A stretch of DNA of 64,000 nucleotides, from assembly GCF_019884785.1 (NCBI RefSeq), contig NZ_CP082326.1, positions 1,915,355-1,979,354 on the forward strand, read 5' to 3'. Below the pieces are notes generated by a model that had not been told where the DNA came from, made no database searches, and saw only the letters and a list, made by a program, of their open reading frames with translations. Position numbers and translations under genes: made by a program. Shown here one piece after another: positions 55,967 to 64,000 of the stretch (position 1 is the first letter of the stretch; the number at the start of each line of letters is the position of its first letter). This DNA is from Crassaminicella profunda (lineage in GTDB: Bacteria; Bacillota; Clostridia; Peptostreptococcales; Thermotaleaceae).

Positions 55967-58900
55967 TTAGCTAACCTTTTCAGTAAGTTTTACAGATACT
56001 AATTTCGAAACACCGTGTTCTTGCATGGTTACACCATACAAAGCATCTACAGATTCCATCGTTCCCTTTCTATGGGTTACTACGATAAACTGTGTTTCTT
56101 TTGAAAATTCTTTCAAGAAATCTGCATATCTATAGACATTGGCATCATCTAAAGCCGCCTCTATTTCATCTAAAATACAAAATGGTGTAGGCTTTACTTT
56201 TAAAATAGCAAACAAGAGTGCTATGGCTGTTAATGCCCTTTCCCCTCCAGAAAGTAAGGATAAGTTCTGTAATTTTTTCCCTGGAGGCTGTGCAATAATT
56301 TCTATTTTAGACGAAAGTATATCGCCTTCATCATCCAACTTCAGTTGTGCTTTTCCACCACCAAATAATTTTTTAAATACTTCATCAAAGTTTTCTCTAA
56401 TCTTTTCAAAGCTTTCTGCAAATTGGGTTCTCATTGTATTTTCCATCTCTTTAATTACTTTTTTAAGAGAATCAATAGCAGCTGTCAAGTCTTCCTTTTG
56501 TACAGTTAAAAATTCATATCTTTCCATTACTTCTTCATACTCGTCAATAGCGTTTAAATTTACACTTCCTAAATCTCTTATTTTCTTTTTTAAAACCTTA
56601 ATGCGTTTGGATGATTCAGGTAAATTTATATTTTCCTTTTTATAAGTCAACGCTTCCACATACGTAATTTCATAGGTTTCCCATAACTTATTAAAATAAG
56701 ATTCTTGCTGCATTTCAAGTCTTGTAAGTTTCACTTCAATTTTATGGAAACTATCTTGTAATTCAGCTACCATTTCATTAATTTTTTTTAAGTTTTCTTC
56801 TACTTCTTCAAAATTTTTATAAACTTCTTTCCTTTTTGATTTTTCTTGCCCTAAATTAAATTCACACTGCTTTTTTAAGACATCTGCATCTTTCATTTCA
56901 ATTTTTAATCCATTTAATTGTTCAAGTAAGCTTTCCTTATTTTTTATAAGTTGATTAATTTCTGTTTGTTTATTGTTTTTCAAACCATCTAATTCTTTTA
57001 TTTTTGATGTTGCTATTTTTATGTCTTGATCAACATGCTGCTTTTTTTGTTCTAAAGAAGCAATTTTTATCTTTACATTTGTTACTTCACTACTTAATTT
57101 TTCTTTTTGTGTTCTTTCCTCTTCATAAGAACTTTTACTATTTAATACTTTATCTTGAATCTCTTTCTCTTTGCTTTCAAGCTTTTCAATTTCAACTTGC
57201 TTTATTTTAATATCTTTATCTGTCTCTAATTGATCCATATCTAATTGTTCTATTTCTGAAACAATGCGACATATACTTTCTTGATAATTTTTAATTTCCT
57301 TTTCTAACTGATTTTTTTTATTTTCAGTATTAATAAAAGCAATTTCTTTTTCTTTTAATAAATGATCTTGTTCATTTAGCTTTTGTTTAAGATCTACTAA
57401 TTTATTTTCACTTTCATGAGTAAACTTTACTTTTTCTTCATATTCTACAGTCAAATCTTTAATACTACTACCTAATTCTTCTATTTCTCTTTTTCTACTT
57501 AAAATATTTAATGTTTTTGAACGATAACTTCCACCAGTTATAGCTCCACTAGGGTTTATTATATCGCCATCTAACGATACAATTTTATATTTATTTCCTA
57601 TCCTTTTAGAAAGGACAATTCCATTTTCTATCTTATCAACAAATAGAACTTTCCCTAATAAATAGTTTACTACATTTTCATAATCATCAGAAAAGCCAAT
57701 CATATCTATAGCAAATCCTAGAAAACCTTTTACCTGTTCAATGTTCTCTCTATGAAGAATCTTTTTCTTAAATCGATCCATCGGTAGAAAAGTTACTCTT
57801 CCTAGTTTGTTTTTCTTTAAGTAATGAATCACCCTATTAGCATCGTCCGTCCTTTCACAAACAATATTTTGCATAGCACTCCCTAATGCAACTTCAACAG
57901 CAACCTCAAAGCCTTTTGGAACGTCAATAAGCTCTGCTACTACACCATAGATGCCTTTACCTAAATGAGGATTTTTTTTCGCATGAATAAGGGTATTTTT
58001 CACACTCTTGTGAAACCCTTCATATTCCTTTTCCATTTCCTCTAGTAATTTCTTTCTCGTTTGTTTTTCTTGAATTCTTTGTCTGAATTGTTCCTCTTGC
58101 ACTTTATTTTCTTTCATCAGCTTATTTGATTTTTCAATCTCTAGATCTACGAAGTTTCTTTCTTCATTAAGATTTTCAAATTCATTCTTAATTTTTTTCA
58201 ATTGCTCCTGCACAGTCTCTTCTTCTTTTTTGAGTGATTCTGTATGGGTTTCTAGATTTTTTTTCTCTTCTTCAATTTGTCTTTGGCGTTTTATAATATT
58301 ATTTTGAAATGTAATCAAACTGTGCATCTCACTTTTTATTGTAGCAGCTGAATTTAATATCTCAATCACAGTTTCTTTAGACTTTTCCATATCTTCTTCT
58401 TTTTTTTCTAATATATTTCTTACCTGATTGAAATCATTTAATTTATTTTGTAAGTGATTTTTTGTATCCTCTAAAAACTCACTTTCATTTTTAAGATGAT
58501 CTTTCATTTCATCTAATTGAATAAGGAGATTATTTTTATTTTCATCTATTTCTTTAATTTCATTGTTCAACCTTTTAGTATTTTCTGTAATATTTAATAC
58601 TTTCTCATTGCAAAGTCCTAATTCTCCTTCTTTTTTCTCCATTAAATGCATGGTTTCAAATATATTATTTTGTAATTGCTGAATGGATGCATCTATTTCT
58701 TCCATATTTTTTTTTGTTTCTTCATATTCTCCCTCAATTTCCTTTTTATCTTCAGAGTAATGATTTAATTGATTTCGTATAATATTTTGTTGTTCTTTCA
58801 ATGCTTCTATATCATACTTTAAGGTTTCTAACTCATGAATAAAAAGATTGATTTCTAAGTCCTTCAACTCTCCCTGTACTTCTAAAAAAGCTTTTGCTTT

Positions 58901-59530
58901 TTCACTTTGTGCCTTTAATGGCTCTATTCTTAACTTAAGTTCCCTGATAATATCATCTACTCTTGTTAAGTTTTGATTTGTATTTTCTAGCTTTTTTTCA
59001 GACTCTTCTTTTCTACTTCTATATTTAACAATTCCAGCAGCTTCTTCAAATAAAAGTCGTCTATTTCCTGACTTATTATTCAAAATCTCATCTATTCTGC
59101 CTTGTCCAATAATAGAATATCCATCAACCCCTACACCTGTATCCATAAATATTTCTCTTATATCTTTTAATCTACATAATGATTTGTTAAGATAATATTC
59201 ACTTTCTCCTGAACGATAAACTCTTCTTGTTACGGTAACCTCTGAATAATCCACAGGTAACTTATTGGATTCATTGTCAAGGGTCAATGATACTTCTGCC
59301 ATACCAACTGGTTTCCTCTCTGTAGTTCCAGCAAATATGACATCATCCATTCTGCTTCCTCTTAAAGTTTTAGCACTTTGTTCTCCTAAAACCCATCTTA
59401 TTGCATCTGAAATATTACTTTTGCCACTTCCATTAGGACCTACAATTCCTGTAACCCCTTTTTCAAACTCTATTCCAATCTTATCTGCAAAAGATTTAAA
59501 TCCATGTATATCAACTTTTTTCAGGTACAA
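55967..59530 (-). CDS. smc: Chromosome partition protein SMC
   Basis: 1187 residues. N-terminal Walker A GPNGSGKSN (31-39), long coiled coils (about 165-500 and 670-1020), a hinge (about 515-635, GKGIYGVVAELIDVPKGF, CERTDDANRVIHYLKK), and a C-terminal head with LSGGERALTAIALLFA and Walker B FCILDEIEAALDD. Works with ScpA/ScpB (not in the window) to load and align chromosome arms. The start is a TTG at 59530 preceded by AGAGGTG. Confidence 0.97.
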   Translation of the reverse strand: MYLKKVDIHGFKSFADKIGIEFEKGVTGIVGPNGSGKSNISDAIRWVLGEQSAKTLRGSRMDDVIFAGTTERKPVGMAEVSLTLDNESNKLPVDYSEVTVTRRVYRSGESEYYLNKSLCRLKDIREIFMDTGVGVDGYSIIGQGRIDEILNNKSGNRRLLFEEAAGIVKYRSRKEESEKKLENTNQNLTRVDDIIRELKLRIEPLKAQSEKAKAFLEVQGELKDLEINLFIHELETLKYDIEALKEQQNIIRNQLNHYSEDKKEIEGEYEETKKNMEEIDASIQQLQNNIFETMHLMEKKEGELGLCNEKVLNITENTKRLNNEIKEIDENKNNLLIQLDEMKDHLKNESEFLEDTKNHLQNKLNDFNQVRNILEKKEEDMEKSKETVIEILNSAATIKSEMHSLITFQNNIIKRQRQIEEEKKNLETHTESLKKEEETVQEQLKKIKNEFENLNEERNFVDLEIEKSNKLMKENKVQEEQFRQRIQEKQTRKKLLEEMEKEYEGFHKSVKNTLIHAKKNPHLGKGIYGVVAELIDVPKGFEVAVEVALGSAMQNIVCERTDDANRVIHYLKKNKLGRVTFLPMDRFKKKILHRENIEQVKGFLGFAIDMIGFSDDYENVVNYLLGKVLFVDKIENGIVLSKRIGNKYKIVSLDGDIINPSGAITGGSYRSKTLNILSRKREIEELGSSIKDLTVEYEEKVKFTHESENKLVDLKQKLNEQDHLLKEKEIAFINTENKKNQLEKEIKNYQESICRIVSEIEQLDMDQLETDKDIKIKQVEIEKLESKEKEIQDKVLNSKSSYEEERTQKEKLSSEVTNVKIKIASLEQKKQHVDQDIKIATSKIKELDGLKNNKQTEINQLIKNKESLLEQLNGLKIEMKDADVLKKQCEFNLGQEKSKRKEVYKNFEEVEENLKKINEMVAELQDSFHKIEVKLTRLEMQQESYFNKLWETYEITYVEALTYKKENINLPESSKRIKVLKKKIRDLGSVNLNAIDEYEEVMERYEFLTVQKEDLTAAIDSLKKVIKEMENTMRTQFAESFEKIRENFDEVFKKLFGGGKAQLKLDDEGDILSSKIEIIAQPPGKKLQNLSLLSGGERALTAIALLFAILKVKPTPFCILDEIEAALDDANVYRYADFLKEFSKETQFIVVTHRKGTMESVDALYGVTMQEHGVSKLVSVKLTEKVS

Positions 59531-59659
59531 ACTATCACACCTCTTCTTTATTCGTCACTTCTAAATATTTTACCATATATACTATCCCTTTTACATATAG
59601 ATTTCTCAATCAAAACATTCATTTATGATACATTCTTCGAGCGCCCCCCAGATACTGTT

Positions 59660-59758
59660 TTATCCTTTATATTTCATAATAAAAACAGTGTCTTCACAAA
59701 GTCGAGACGGATCATCATGAATTGAATCTATAATTGAGAAATCTATAGCTCCATTCAC
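59660..59758 (-). CDS. Small ORF of unknown function (32 aa), doubtful
   Basis: From a GTG at 59758 the frame reads NGAIDFSIIDSIHDDPSRL then CEDTVFIMKYKG and stops at TAA. Composition is coding-like and the neighbourhood (59565-59795) has no other gene. There is no clear ribosome site, and the start lies at the foot of a long hairpin (59759-59807). It may be a relic or a small peptide. I recognise no family. Confidence 0.3.
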   Translation of the reverse strand: MNGAIDFSIIDSIHDDPSRLCEDTVFIMKYKG

Positions 59759-59807
59759 AATGCAATTTAAAACCTATCTCTTATTTAGATAAATTTTAAA
59801 TTGCATT
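59759..59807 (-). other. Long stem-loop overlapping the 3' end of the Elp3-like gene
   Basis: 14-bp perfect arms AATGCAATTTAAAA / TTTTAAATTGCATT, with an inner TATCT / AGATA stem. It overlaps the stop codon at 59796. It lacks a U-tract afterwards on the minus strand, so mRNA protection or partial termination is more likely than a clean terminator. Confidence 0.6.
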
Positions 59808-60875
59808 ATTCGCATATTTTTTCATATCAAACTCAAAACTTTTTCCACATGATTTAATAATCTTTATACAAGTATCATTTAAGTCATTATTTCTAATAAC
59901 TTTTATTTTTTTGATTCCATATTTATTTTTAATAAAATTTGTATTTTCCTTTTTGTGTCCAACTAAACTAGAAACATATCGATCATTTACTTGTATTTCA
60001 ATCAATAAACTATTTTCTATATCTTGTTTCAAAAATAAATAATCAAGCATTTCCTTAAATATTTCTGATTCAACTAGTTGTCGAAAGGATGGATGAAATG
60101 GACCTGCAATTACTTCTCTTCCTAATAAAATATTTTCAGTAGGCTGCAGTCCTACTCTTATTACAAGTATTTCTGCTTTTAAAAATTTTAATAGTAAATT
60201 TTTAGAAATAGCGATGGCTTCTTCTACGGATAAAGATTCGTATTTCCCTTGTAAGTACATTTTCTCTAAATATGTATCTTTTACTACTAATGTAGGATAA
60301 ATTCTTACAAAGTTCGGTAATAAATCAATAATTTTTTCAGCTGTACGATTTGATTTTTGCATTGTATCCCCTGGTAAACCGATCATCATTTGAAGACCAA
60401 TCTTAACAGGAAACTGCTTTATTATTTTCACTGCACTTACTACATCTTTAGACGTATGCCCTCTTCCACTTTTTTCAAGAACTTCATCATCCATTGATTG
60501 AACCCCTAGTTCTATAATAGATACACCATACCCTAATAAAAATTTCATAATAGATTCATCTATATAATCAGGTCTTGTAGATAATCGAATATCTTGAATC
60601 ATTCCTGCTTTCTTCCACTTAAAAGCAATTTTCAAAAGTTCTTCTTGTTTTTCTTTTTCAATTCCTGTAAAACTGCCCCCAAAAAAAGCAATTTCTACAT
60701 GTTTTTCATCAATATTTTCTATGGTTTCTAGATATTCTTCAATCTGAAGATCCACCTCTTGAGCTGTAATATCCTTTGTAAGACCCGTAATTTTTTTCTG
60801 ATTACAAAAAACGCAATCGAAAGGACATCCTTTATGCGGAACAAAAACAGGAATAATATAATGTGTTTTTGCCAA
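59796..60875 (-). CDS. Elp3-like radical SAM protein
   Basis: 359 residues. Radical SAM motif CPFDCVFCNQKK near residue 18, then FFGGSFTGIEKEKQEELL, STRPDYID, ELGVQSMDDEVLEKSGRGH and LQMMIGLPGD, which is the Elp3/YhcC-type pattern. The acetyltransferase domain of true Elp3 is missing; the C-terminal 90 residues are divergent. Conserved between rnc and smc in Clostridia. Substrate unknown, possibly RNA modification. It starts 1 bp after rnc ends. Confidence 0.88.
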   Translation of the reverse strand: MAKTHYIIPVFVPHKGCPFDCVFCNQKKITGLTKDITAQEVDLQIEEYLETIENIDEKHVEIAFFGGSFTGIEKEKQEELLKIAFKWKKAGMIQDIRLSTRPDYIDESIMKFLLGYGVSIIELGVQSMDDEVLEKSGRGHTSKDVVSAVKIIKQFPVKIGLQMMIGLPGDTMQKSNRTAEKIIDLLPNFVRIYPTLVVKDTYLEKMYLQGKYESLSVEEAIAISKNLLLKFLKAEILVIRVGLQPTENILLGREVIAGPFHPSFRQLVESEIFKEMLDYLFLKQDIENSLLIEIQVNDRYVSSLVGHKKENTNFIKNKYGIKKIKVIRNNDLNDTCIKIIKSCGKSFEFDMKKYANNAI

Positions 60876-61586
60876 TTAATTCACCCTCTTTAATGCTTCT
60901 TTTGCTGCATTTTGCTCTGCTTCTTTTTTGCTTTTTCCTGATCCTTCTCCTACAACTTTATCACCTATTTTTACATGAACATAAAAAACTTTGTTATGAT
61001 CAGGTCCAGTTTCATTTACTACTTCATAATTAATTTTATCAGAATTCACACTTTGAACAATTTCTTGTAAATAAGTTTTATAATCTTTAAAAATTTTACC
61101 TTCTATAGCATCTTCAATGGTTTCTTTTAAGCTATTTAATATAAATATTTTTACTTTAGAAAGTCCTCCATCTAGGTAAATTGCACCAATAATTGCTTCA
61201 AAGGTATCTGCTAATATGGATACTCTCTCTCTTCCTCCCGTTACTTCTTCTCCTTTTCCCAAAAGAAGGTATTTACCTGTATTCATAATGCTAGAACAAT
61301 TTGCAAGAGAACCTTCACAAACAATACTTGCTCTTATCTTTGTAAGTTCTCCCTCCTGTAAGGTTTCTAGATGATTATACAAATAATCACTGATGACAAT
61401 ACTAAGTACTGAGTCTCCCAAAAATTCTAATCGCTCATTATACTTTATATTCCTCTTTTTATTCTCATTTGCATAGGAACTGTGTGTTAATGCTTCATTT
61501 AATAAATCAACATTTTTAAAGGTATAGCCTAATTTTTCTGTAAGTTCTTTTAATACTTTTTTCCTGTCCATATTTTTGCTAAGCAT
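60876..61586 (-). CDS. rnc: Ribonuclease III
   Basis: 236 residues. Catalytic signature ERLEFLGDSVL (51-61), second acidic site in ADTFEAIIGAIYLDGG, and a C-terminal dsRBD (about 160-234, with KKEAEQNAAKEALKRV). Processes rRNA and double-stranded RNA. GGAGGAGGA precedes the ATG. Confidence 0.98.
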   Translation of the reverse strand: MLSKNMDRKKVLKELTEKLGYTFKNVDLLNEALTHSSYANENKKRNIKYNERLEFLGDSVLSIVISDYLYNHLETLQEGELTKIRASIVCEGSLANCSSIMNTGKYLLLGKGEEVTGGRERVSILADTFEAIIGAIYLDGGLSKVKIFILNSLKETIEDAIEGKIFKDYKTYLQEIVQSVNSDKINYEVVNETGPDHNKVFYVHVKIGDKVVGEGSGKSKKEAEQNAAKEALKRVN

Positions 61587-61673
61587 ATATGTCCTCCTCC
61601 ATATTTAAAAACAGTATTATATCATTATTTATTGTACACTTTTTTTCCCTATTTTAAAAGCTATAGAATGATA

Positions 61674-61699
61674 ATGGGAAGTCTATATAGACTTCCCAT
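61674..61699 (-). terminator. Hairpin after fabF
   Basis: Perfect 26-bp palindrome with arms ATGGGAAGTCTAT / ATAGACTTCCCAT, 4 bp after the fabF stop. The following minus-strand sequence is only moderately T-rich (TTATCATTC). Confidence 0.7.
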
Positions 61700-61703
61700 G
61701 TGT

Positions 61704-62942
61704 TTATTCATATTTTTTCAATATGATTGTTGCATTATGTCCACCAAAACCTAATGAGTTAGATAAAGCATATCTTACTTCTCTTTTTCTTCCCTCATTT
61801 GGCGTATAATCTAAGTCACATTCTGGATCAGGTGTAGTGTAATTAATGGTTGGGGGGATAAAATCCTCTGTTAAAGCTAACAGACAAGCTATAGCTTCTA
61901 CACCGCCTGCACCTCCAAGAAGGTGTCCTGTCATTGATTTTGTTGAACTTACTGATAATTTATATGCATGTTCACCAAATACTGTTTTAATTGCCATAGT
62001 TTCGTTTTTATCATTTAATGGTGTTGATGTACCATGAGCATTAATATAATCAATATCTTCAGATTGAATCCCCGCATCATCAATAGCATTTTGCATAGCG
62101 CGAGCTCCACCTTCACCTTCTGGAGCAGGAGCTGTAATATGATATGCATCTGCACTCATTCCATAGCCTACCATTTCTCCGTAGATATGTGCACCACGAG
62201 CTAATGCATGTTCTAATTCTTCTAAAATAATCATACCAGATCCTTCACCCATAACAAATCCATCTCTATCTTTATCAAAAGGTCTACTAGCTGTTTTAGG
62301 ATCATCATTTCTTGTAGATAATGCCTTCATTGTACAAAATCCTGCTACTGCTAAAGGAGTAATGGACGCTTCTGTTCCACCTGTGATCATAATATCAGCA
62401 TCATTTCTTTGGATGATTTTAAAAGCATCACCAATAGCATTTGTTGAAGATGCACAAGCAGTTACAGTAGTTGTATTTGGTCCTTTTGCACCAAATCTTA
62501 TTGATATTTGACCTGCAGCAATATTCGTGATCATCATAGGAATAAAGAATGGACTAACTCTTCTAGGTCCTTTATCTAAAAGCTTTTTATATTGTTCTTC
62601 TAAAGTCTGAATTCCACCAATTCCTGATCCAAGTACAACACCAAATCTATTTTGATTGATGTTTTCTAGATCTAATTTAGAATCTTCTACTGCCATTTTA
62701 GAAGCAGCAACAGCAAACTGTGTATATGGATCCATTCTTTTCGCTTCTTTTTTATCTATATAGTTTGTTGGTTCAAAATCTTTTACTTCCCCAGCTATCT
62801 GAGCAGTAAAATCTGTTGTATCAAATTTAGTAATTTTATCAATTCCGCATTTTCCTGTTCTTAATGCATTCAAGAAATTTTCTTTTCCAATTCCTATGGG
62901 AGTAACCGCTCCTATTCCTGTAACAACAACTCTTCTTTTCAA
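61704..62942 (-). CDS. fabF: 3-oxoacyl-[acyl-carrier-protein] synthase II
   Basis: 412 residues from a TTG at 62942, with GGGGGAGG eight bases upstream. Earlier in-frame codons include the ribosome site. Catalytic Cys163 in [14 protein letters not shown], His residues in [11 protein letters not shown] and [13 protein letters not shown]. Elongates acyl-ACP in type II fatty acid synthesis. It ends the fabG-acpP-fabF part of a fab operon that continues beyond the right edge. Confidence 0.97.
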   Translation of the reverse strand: MKRRVVVTGIGAVTPIGIGKENFLNALRTGKCGIDKITKFDTTDFTAQIAGEVKDFEPTNYIDKKEAKRMDPYTQFAVAASKMAVEDSKLDLENINQNRFGVVLGSGIGGIQTLEEQYKKLLDKGPRRVSPFFIPMMITNIAAGQISIRFGAKGPNTTTVTACASSTNAIGDAFKIIQRNDADIMITGGTEASITPLAVAGFCTMKALSTRNDDPKTASRPFDKDRDGFVMGEGSGMIILEELEHALARGAHIYGEMVGYGMSADAYHITAPAPEGEGGARAMQNAIDDAGIQSEDIDYINAHGTSTPLNDKNETMAIKTVFGEHAYKLSVSSTKSMTGHLLGGAGGVEAIACLLALTEDFIPPTINYTTPDPECDLDYTPNEGRKREVRYALSNSLGFGGHNATIILKKYE

Positions 62943-62960
62943 GTAAATAACCTCCCCCAA

Positions 62961-63188
62961 TTACTTATTCTCTTCAATATATTTTACAATATCGCCTATA
63001 TTTTTAAATTTTTCAGCATCCTCATCAGGAATTTCTATATCAAACTCATCCTCTAGAGCCATCATAATTTCAACTGCATCTAAAGAATCTGCCTCTAAAT
63101 CACCCATCAAAGAAGTTTCTGCCTTAATATGATCAGTATCATCCAAGCCTAATTGATCCGCGATAATCTCAACAATTTTTTCAAACAT
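62961..63188 (-). CDS. acpP: Acyl carrier protein
   Basis: 75 residues. The phosphopantetheine attachment serine is Ser35 in [17 protein letters not shown]. Very acidic, as expected. Start at the ATG at 63188 ([13 protein letters not shown]) after GGAGGTGA; earlier in-frame codons are rejected. Confidence 0.98.
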   Translation of the reverse strand: MFEKIVEIIADQLGLDDTDHIKAETSLMGDLEADSLDAVEIMMALEDEFDIEIPDEDAEKFKNIGDIVKYIEENK

Positions 63189-63215
63189 CTTACGCTCACC
63201 TCCTCTCAACCTTTA

Positions 63216-63959
63216 TTACATAGCCATTCCGCCATCAATATTCATTACCTGTCCTGTAACATAACTTGCTTCATTTGAACATAAGAATGCTACAACATTT
63301 GCAACATCTTCAGCTTTTCCTAATTTTTTCATTGGAATTTGCTTCATAATCTCTTCTTTTACTTTATCAGATAAAACATCTGTCATATCTGTTTCAATAA
63401 ATCCTGGCGCCACAGCATTTACATTAATTCCTCTTGCGCCTAATTCTTTTGCAATAGACTTTGTAAAACCAATAACACCTGCTTTTGATGCTGCATAATT
63501 AGCTTGACCTGCATTACCCGTTACCCCTACAACAGATGCTAAATTTACGATTTTTCCACTTCTTTGTTTCATCATTTTTCTTGTAACTGCCTTTGTGCAA
63601 TTATATGTACCTTTAAGATTAATAGCAATTACCTGATCCCAATCTTCTTCTTTCATTTTCATAAGTAATGTATCTCTTGTAATACCAGCATTGTTTATTA
63701 ATATATCAATAGTTTCAAATTTTTCCTCAACTTGTTTTATAAAATTTTGAACTTCTTCACTATTAGAGACATCTGCTTTTAAAGCAATAGCATCTTTTCC
63801 CATCTCTTTAATTTGTTTTACAACTTCTTCAGCTTTTGCTACATTGCTTGTGTAATTTACAACAATATTTGCTCCTAAATTTGCTAATTTTAAAGCAATG
63901 GCTTTACCAATTCCTCTTGACCCACCTGTTACAATAGCCGTTTTTCCTGTTAAATTCAT
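63216..63959 (-). CDS. fabG: 3-oxoacyl-[acyl-carrier-protein] reductase
   Basis: 247 residues, SDR family. NADPH-binding TGGSRGIGKA (11-20), NNAG, catalytic Ser142, Tyr155 and Lys159 (NYAASKAG), and the C-terminal TGQVMNIDGGMAM. GGGAGG precedes the ATG at 63959. The remaining bases to the window end belong to the region upstream of fabG. Confidence 0.98.
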   Translation of the reverse strand: MNLTGKTAIVTGGSRGIGKAIALKLANLGANIVVNYTSNVAKAEEVVKQIKEMGKDAIALKADVSNSEEVQNFIKQVEEKFETIDILINNAGITRDTLLMKMKEEDWDQVIAINLKGTYNCTKAVTRKMMKQRSGKIVNLASVVGVTGNAGQANYAASKAGVIGFTKSIAKELGARGINVNAVAPGFIETDMTDVLSDKVKEEIMKQIPMKKLGKAEDVANVVAFLCSNEASYVTGQVMNIDGGMAM

Positions 63960-64000
63960 TCTCTTAAACCTCCCACTTTTCTTAAAAATTAGATAATAGT

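Noticed and set aside
56139-56645. 168-residue plus-strand open frame inside smc
   Set aside because: Antisense shadow of the conserved SMC C-terminal head; Ser/Phe-rich composition typical of complement frames.

Overview
The window looks like chromosome of a low-GC, spore-forming, anaerobic Firmicute of the class Clostridia. Evidence: AT-rich sequence with clostridial housekeeping gene order, sporulation and germination families (SpoIID, BofC-like, GerMN), two T-box leaders, the SCIFF peptide with its radical SAM maturase, oxygen-independent HemZ, and a complete selenocysteine (Sec) system. I cannot name the genus. Nearly all genes lie on the minus strand; only agcS, dacF and an aminotransferase are on the plus strand.

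Layout. (1) 1-3.7 kb: partial rseC-like gene, aspS, hisS and a T-box leader. (2) 3.7-9.5 kb: hemZ, a small HTH protein, a metallo-hydrolase, dtd, relA/spoT, apt. (3) 9.6-20.5 kb: secF, secD, gamma-carbonic-anhydrase-like protein, SCIFF maturase and peptide, membrane protein, yajC, tgt, queA, spoIID-like, ruvB, ruvA. (4) 20.6-24.1 kb: the least ordinary stretch, with a BofC-like gene, a possibly frameshifted gene, decayed gene fragments, a DUF4062 protein and the tRNA-Sec gene with its own promoter and terminator. (5) 24.2-28 kb: galKET. (6) 28.1-31.1 kb: GerMN protein and a two-component system. (7) 31.2-37.3 kb: selB, selA, an inverted agcS and selD. (8) 37.4-41.4 kb: comEA, dacF, class V aminotransferase, a ridA remnant and a YheO-type regulator. 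(9) 41.4-50 kb: leuS with T-box, rsfS, Ca/Na antiporter, LCP protein, yqeK, nadD, yhbY, obg. (10) 50-56 kb: rpmA, prp, rplU with leader, trmD, rimM, khpA, rpsP, ffh, ylxM, ftsY. (11) 56-64 kb: smc, an Elp3-like radical SAM protein, rnc, fabF, acpP, fabG.

Main discovery. Every dedicated Sec component (tRNA-Sec, SelA, SelB, SelD) sits within about 13.4 kb. Two genes in the window carry an in-frame TGA exactly where the family has a redox Cys. One is selD itself (TGA at 37250-37252). The other is the rseC-like gene at the left edge (TGA at 250-252), which would be a Sec-containing RseC-family membrane protein. It has a SECIS-like hairpin correctly placed just downstream of the TGA. Ordinary gene calling breaks both genes at the TGA.

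Regulation that can be read directly: the T-box before hisS-aspS has an Asp (GAC) specifier and the one before leuS a Leu (CTT) specifier; rplU has an L21-type leader; several genes have near-consensus sigma-A promoters with 17-bp spacing; and an attenuator-like hairpin separates the SCIFF peptide from its maturase.
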